Below, one piece after another: positions 61,301-64,000 of a stretch of DNA of 64,000 nucleotides (position 1 is the stretch's first letter; the number at the start of each line of letters is the position of its first letter). The DNA lies in the NCBI GenBank assembly GCA_039621445.1, contig CP154955.1, positions 52,977,384-53,041,383 of the forward strand, written 5' to 3'. This DNA comes from Euglena gracilis (lineage: Eukaryota; Euglenida; Euglenophyceae; Euglenales). The position numbers were made by a program, and so were the translations under genes. The notes beneath the pieces were generated by a model. It had not been told where the DNA came from, ran no database searches, and saw only the letters and a program-made list of their open reading frames with translations.

Positions 61301-63141
61301 GCCCCTGATTCATCCACCGCACCACTCACATGGGCCCCAGCCAGTCTCTTGCTGAACACCCCAGATCCAGCACTGATCCCAATTGTTTTCTTTACAGTCA
61401 GCGCTGAGTGGGAACGTTGGACATGTGAGGGTGGAAAAGTTTCCAAAGCGTGCACCTCTGGCGTTGCTGCAGAATTTTTTTTGGCAAAAGTTCAGGCCAA
61501 AAGTTGGGAAGTCTAAGAATTTTTTTCAGCGCTTCGCGCTCCAGTCCAGATTTTCTTTCAGTGCGCCGCAGAATTTTTTTTTCTGTGCTGCGGCACTGGA
61601 AATTTTGTGACCACGTGCGCCTTGGAAGAATGTGCCGTGGCAGCCAGGCTATTTGAAAAGGTGGTGCCGACCCCACCCAGGGGGGGGGTGCCTGGTGTAA
61701 GGGGTCCCTGGCCACTCACCACGCAGCAAACTGGGCCAGAAGCAAAGCTAGCACCAGCCATAAACAGACAAGAAGCCTTAGTGCAACTAAGGGGGGGGGT
61801 GCCTGCCCCCACCCCGGGGGGGATGGGGCACACGGTCAAATGTGCCCCAGCACAGACCCCGGTGCCTTTTGGCGCCTGGGAGCCAAAATTGGCCTATTTT
61901 CAAAGGAATGTGTCTGGGTGCAGATCTGACCCGGGGTAGTGCCTGCCTGGGCATGCACCCCAAGCACTCCGGACCCCCCCGGGGTTGGTGAAAAAAAAAC
62001 AGCCGCGCCTCGTGCGCCGCCGTATATCATCCCAGTTATCCCCTGTCTGTGCCGCAACAAAAAAATGTTGGAAAGAAGTGGGGGGGGAGCAGGGTTTGAT
62101 TAAGGAGGGCCTACATGGTTTAGGTGGGGGGTGTCCCCCCCACCGCCCCCCCCTCCTGGTCCGCAGGGGGGGGTCCGGACCACCCCCCCCCCCAACCTGA
62201 CCAGGTCGGATTTTTCATTTTGCTGGAACAAAAGTTTCTTTTAATTTCCTTGGAGAACACCTGGTCCTAAAACAATGCCTGGCCATTGTGCTGTGCACTT
62301 GGAATTTTTTGGCCATCTTGGCAAGAGTGTTGCTTGCAACATGCACCTGTGGCCCAACCTTCAGGTGCACTCCGTGGACTGCCTCCCAAACCAGACCTCC
62401 AAATGGCCAGACAGCATGTCTTTTTTCCCAAAGTTCCAGTCGTTTTTGGTCTCGTCCCTCCATCCTTGCCTTATGTCGGGATTTCCTTCAAGAAAGAAAG
62501 CATTGAAAAAGTTTTCATATCTCGGGTTCCAAGTGGTTTTTCTATAATGGCATCTTTTCAACTTTAAGAATTCAGGTGGTGGTCATTTTGCAAGACAATT
62601 TTTAACCACCCTCCCCTGGGGGGAGGATGGCATTCAGAGGCCTGCTCACAACCCGACTTCCTTCAGTCTAGCAAGCGATGGGAGCCTCTGCCTTTCCCCC
62701 TCTTCGCCACCCAAGCGCCCATCATCCACCATGGATGGCCGCTTGCCATTGACCACTCCCTGCCAGCAGGCAACAACCCGGCTGAGCCGCGTGGCCCCCC
62801 GCCGCACTCTGCCCATCCAGGCGCATTCGACTTCCCCCCCTTCGCTAACGACGACATCCCCCGTCCGGCTGATGGTCCTGCCCCACAACAAGGACCACCT
62901 CGCGTCCGTGGCCGTCCGTAAGGCTTGCGGCCCAGTCGCCGTCGCTGTGTCAACCACTGGCATGACACAGACTCTGAGGGACTCTCCTGATGTGTGATCC
63001 AGAAAAAAGCATTCCTTTGCAAAATCAGATTCGAAGGAAAACGAAGGGTGTAGTGTTCCTTCCGAAACTGGCATCAACATCTGTGAGTCTGATTTTACAA
63101 AAGGAAACGTTCTTTTTTTAAATGGCCTTCACCCTCCCTGA
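58333..63141 (+). CDS. Secreted proline-rich repeat protein gene, multi-exon (partial model)
   Basis: Starts at ATG 58333. Exon 1 (58333-58366) encodes MIRAAALVVLV; with exon 2 (from 58429, intron 62 nt, TTTTTTCCTTCGTTCAG acceptor) this makes a short signal peptide. Exon 2 has the internal repeat VSVEPRPFPHRE / VSVEPRPLPPRF and DFPRKDGPGAPPSDL. Later blocks repeat the theme: GELLPLPSDLPQGPPGEL (~58800), DFPPKDGPVGPPSNL (~58925), LPSDLPQKPPGELPPLPSDL (~59395), PPLPSDLPPRPLIHPP (~61270). Near the end 62667-62917 is a strong exon and 63003-63141 may be the last. Such Pro-rich secreted proteins are often extracellular or wall components. Several middle splice sites are not resolved, so the join is incomplete. 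Confidence 0.5.
58429..58705 (+). CDS. Proline-rich gene, exon 2
   Basis: Acceptor CCTTCGTTCAG|CT. Basic, Pro-rich repeats. The 3' end is uncertain: no clear GT donor follows PPSDLLRG. Confidence 0.5.
58795..58990 (+). CDS. Proline-rich gene, repeated module(s)
   Basis: In one frame: GELLPLPSDLPQGPPGEL, then RGLRGGRQAEDFPPKDGP and VGPPSNL. The second half parallels exon 2 about 290 bp upstream, suggesting duplication of an exon-intron unit. Splice sites unclear. Confidence 0.4.
59391..59500 (+). CDS. Proline-rich gene, repeated module
   Basis: Frame with LPSDLPQKPPGELPPLPSDL and PGLPGEEEP. No clear splice boundaries. Confidence 0.4.
59501..60085. other. Intronic/intergenic repeats
   Basis: GCGCAACATGGCC and TTGCGCTACATGGCC-type words recur at 59635-59840, with GTTATTTGAAGG(A/G)GT twice. 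Nothing else seen. Confidence 0.45.
60086..60330. mobile_element. MITE family W, copy 1
   Basis: GTGCCTGCCTGGGCAGGCAC palindrome at both sides, a CCCCAGCGCCGAAGGGGAGC centre, and end TTGGTAAAAAACAGCCTG. Left end not resolved. Confidence 0.65.
60331..60877. other. No gene seen
   Basis: No element or splice-bounded exon recognised. Confidence 0.3.
60886..61146. mobile_element. hAT-like MITE family W, copy 2, with perfect target duplication
   Basis: Ends CAGGCTGTATTTTAGTCGG and TTGGTAAAAAAAACAGCCTG, flanked by GGTGGGAG at 60878-60885 and 61147-61154. Internal GTGCCTGCCTGGGCAGGCAC palindromes. Confidence 0.9.
61263..61437 (+). CDS. Proline-rich gene, two possible exons
   Basis: 61263-61355 after CTGGACCAG| reads SDRPPLPSDLPPRPLIHPPH. 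61398-61437 after the strong acceptor TTTTCTTTACAG| may read AEWERWTCEGGK. The minus strand is also open across 61171-61455, so strand rests on the repeat motif. Confidence 0.35.
61655..62000. mobile_element. MITE family W, degraded copy 3
   Basis: GTGCCGACCCCACCC, AGCCAAAATTGGCCTATTTT, CAAAGGAATGTG and GTAGTGCCTGCCTGGGCA match copies 1 and 2. Ends eroded. Confidence 0.55.
62001..62666. other. Intronic sequence
   Basis: C/G-tract patch at 62125-62200. Otherwise nothing recognised. Confidence 0.3.
62667..62917 (+). CDS. Proline-rich gene, large 3' exon
   Basis: Acceptor GACTTCCTTCAG| and consensus donor CGTCC|gtaagg. 83 codons: RWEPLPFPLFATQAPII, then Pro/Ala/His-rich GNNPAEPRGPPPHSAHPGAF and QQGPPRVRGRP. 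Phase 2 at the end fits the next exon. All other frames on this GC-rich exon are also open, but only this one meets both splice sites. Confidence 0.55.
63003..63141 (+). CDS. Proline-rich gene, 3' exon with two possible ends
   Basis: Acceptor TGTGATCCAG|. Charged KKHSFAKSDSKENEGCS. Either it reads on to TGA at 63139-63141 or it is spliced at the consensus donor ACATCT|gtgagt (63082) to the acceptor before 63603, which is phase-compatible. Confidence 0.45.
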
Positions 63142-63340
63142 AGAGGAGTTTGGGCTGCCAGATGAGCTTTACTTCCGAAAGTGGATAGATGGGTTTTGGC
63201 CAGGGCTGTACAGGAATCCGGCAACCAGGTCAGTGCCCCTGCGCTGGGCTGTGTGGGTCCTTTTTGCAGCCAGCTGGCTGGGCCTCCCACCACGTCTTTC
63301 AGAAATTACCTGGTTGGAATTTGGCCGAAAGTCAACTTTT
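63122..63340 (+). CDS. Candidate exon, aromatic-rich, unrecognised
   Basis: From ATG 63122 (AAATGGCC) the frame reads FGLPDELYFRKWIDGFWPGL and continues to SEITWLEFGRK before a GT at ~63333; an earlier donor NPATR|gtcagt lies at 63229. Composition is clearly protein-like, but it does not join in phase to the preceding exon (a stop would form), so it may start another transcript. Confidence 0.38.
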
Positions 63341-63602
63341 TTTTTAGGGTCTATGTTGCGTCCCCCCCCCCCCTGTCCCAAAAGACCTCTGGTGGGCTCA
63401 ACTGGGTTCATTCAGTGAGTCCACTGCATGGCTGTGGTCTCCCGTTCCGCATGAGTAGTCAGGGTCAGGCCAGGGTCCCTCCACCAGTGTGCCCTGGTGC
63501 AACGGAGGTGGCTGGTCCACTTTCTTTCCACCATTTCCCCTCCCAGCGACCATGTTAGTGTGAGGTTTCACACTCACTCAGCTTCTTTTGGGTTTGAATC
63601 AG

Positions 63603-63682
63603 CCACCCAGGAAAAGTTCGGGAAGTTTGCTGCTGTTTTGCTCGCTGAACTCCTGCACTGCGTTACTTCTAAATCTGGCTGA
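63603..63682 (+). CDS. Candidate terminal exon
   Basis: Acceptor GGGTTTGAATCAG|. Reads TQEKFGKFAAVLLAELLHCV to TGA at 63680-63682. Phase 1, compatible with the donor at 63082. Confidence 0.42.
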
Positions 63683-64000
63683 AAAATTCAAACCATGGAT
63701 TTGGGTTTTTTGGGCATCTTTGGGAGGTGGCAAATTTGCCACCTCTCTGGACCCCCCACCTCCCAGGGGGACGATCCAGCCAGCACCTTTTTCCAGCCGG
63801 CCCACAGGACCCCCTCCCAACAGGGGTTCTCAAGAAACCCCTACCGCAACTAGGGGGGGTCTGCGCCGGGCTTGGGTGGGGGGGACCCCGCTCCCTCTTA
63901 AAAAGCTTAAAAAGATGCCTGTTCCGGACATCTCCTGCACCCCCACTGCCCACATATGCCACCGCAAGCACCCCACACCAGGGCAGAACGGGAAACGGCC
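63683..64000. other. C/G-tract repeat region
   Basis: CCACCTCTCTGGACCCC, TTTTTCCAGCCGGCC and GGGGGGACCCCGCTCC words resemble patches at 27.4 and 29.6 kb. No gene. Confidence 0.35.

Noticed and set aside
1-64000. Bacterial or organellar origin of the window
   Set aside because: Coding density is very low, exons are split by GT-AG introns, and repeats are eukaryotic MITEs; no operons or Shine-Dalgarno-led genes were seen.

Overview
The window looks like nuclear DNA of a unicellular eukaryote with a large, repeat-laden, intron-rich genome, possibly an alga. The reasons are GT-AG introns of up to 5 kb, short GC-rich exons with matching phases, telomere-like TTAGGG tracts, DIRS/Crypton-type tyrosine recombinase sequences, and dozens of small inverted-repeat transposons. 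No operon, rRNA, tRNA or CRISPR array is visible. The lineage cannot be fixed from sequence alone.

Layout: 1-938 is a frameshifted DIRS-like tyrosine recombinase. From about 16.4 kb down to 6.9 kb the minus strand carries ten phase-compatible exons of a ~400-residue membrane protein. Its C-terminal half resembles YqaA/VTT (SNARE-associated, DedA-like) proteins. From 40.0 kb down to 28.1 kb the minus strand carries five exons of a PEMT/PLMT-like phospholipid N-methyltransferase, with introns of 0.7-5.3 kb. From 58.3 to about 63.7 kb the plus strand carries a signal-peptide-bearing, proline-rich repeat protein in several exons.

Introns and intergenic DNA are packed with MITE-like elements. One superfamily has CAGG-type termini and perfect or near-perfect 8-bp target-site duplications (hAT-like); at least eight copies can be dated as real insertions, including one nested in another. 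A second set has termini made of runs of 7-10 C/G. A GGCGC-TTC-GCGCC-type hairpin recurs in the middle of otherwise unrelated families.

The most unusual part is 46.6-54.7 kb. It holds three related genes or gene remnants encoding a Crypton-like recombinase core joined to a C-terminal PHD-type zinc finger. Each sits between its own array of short repeats (mostly palindromes), and each array has a different sequence. The one intact copy has the Arg-I, Lys and Arg-II positions but Asp in place of the HxxR histidine and no C-terminal tyrosine. Around these genes (43-57 kb) lie further palindrome arrays without genes, which may be non-autonomous relatives.
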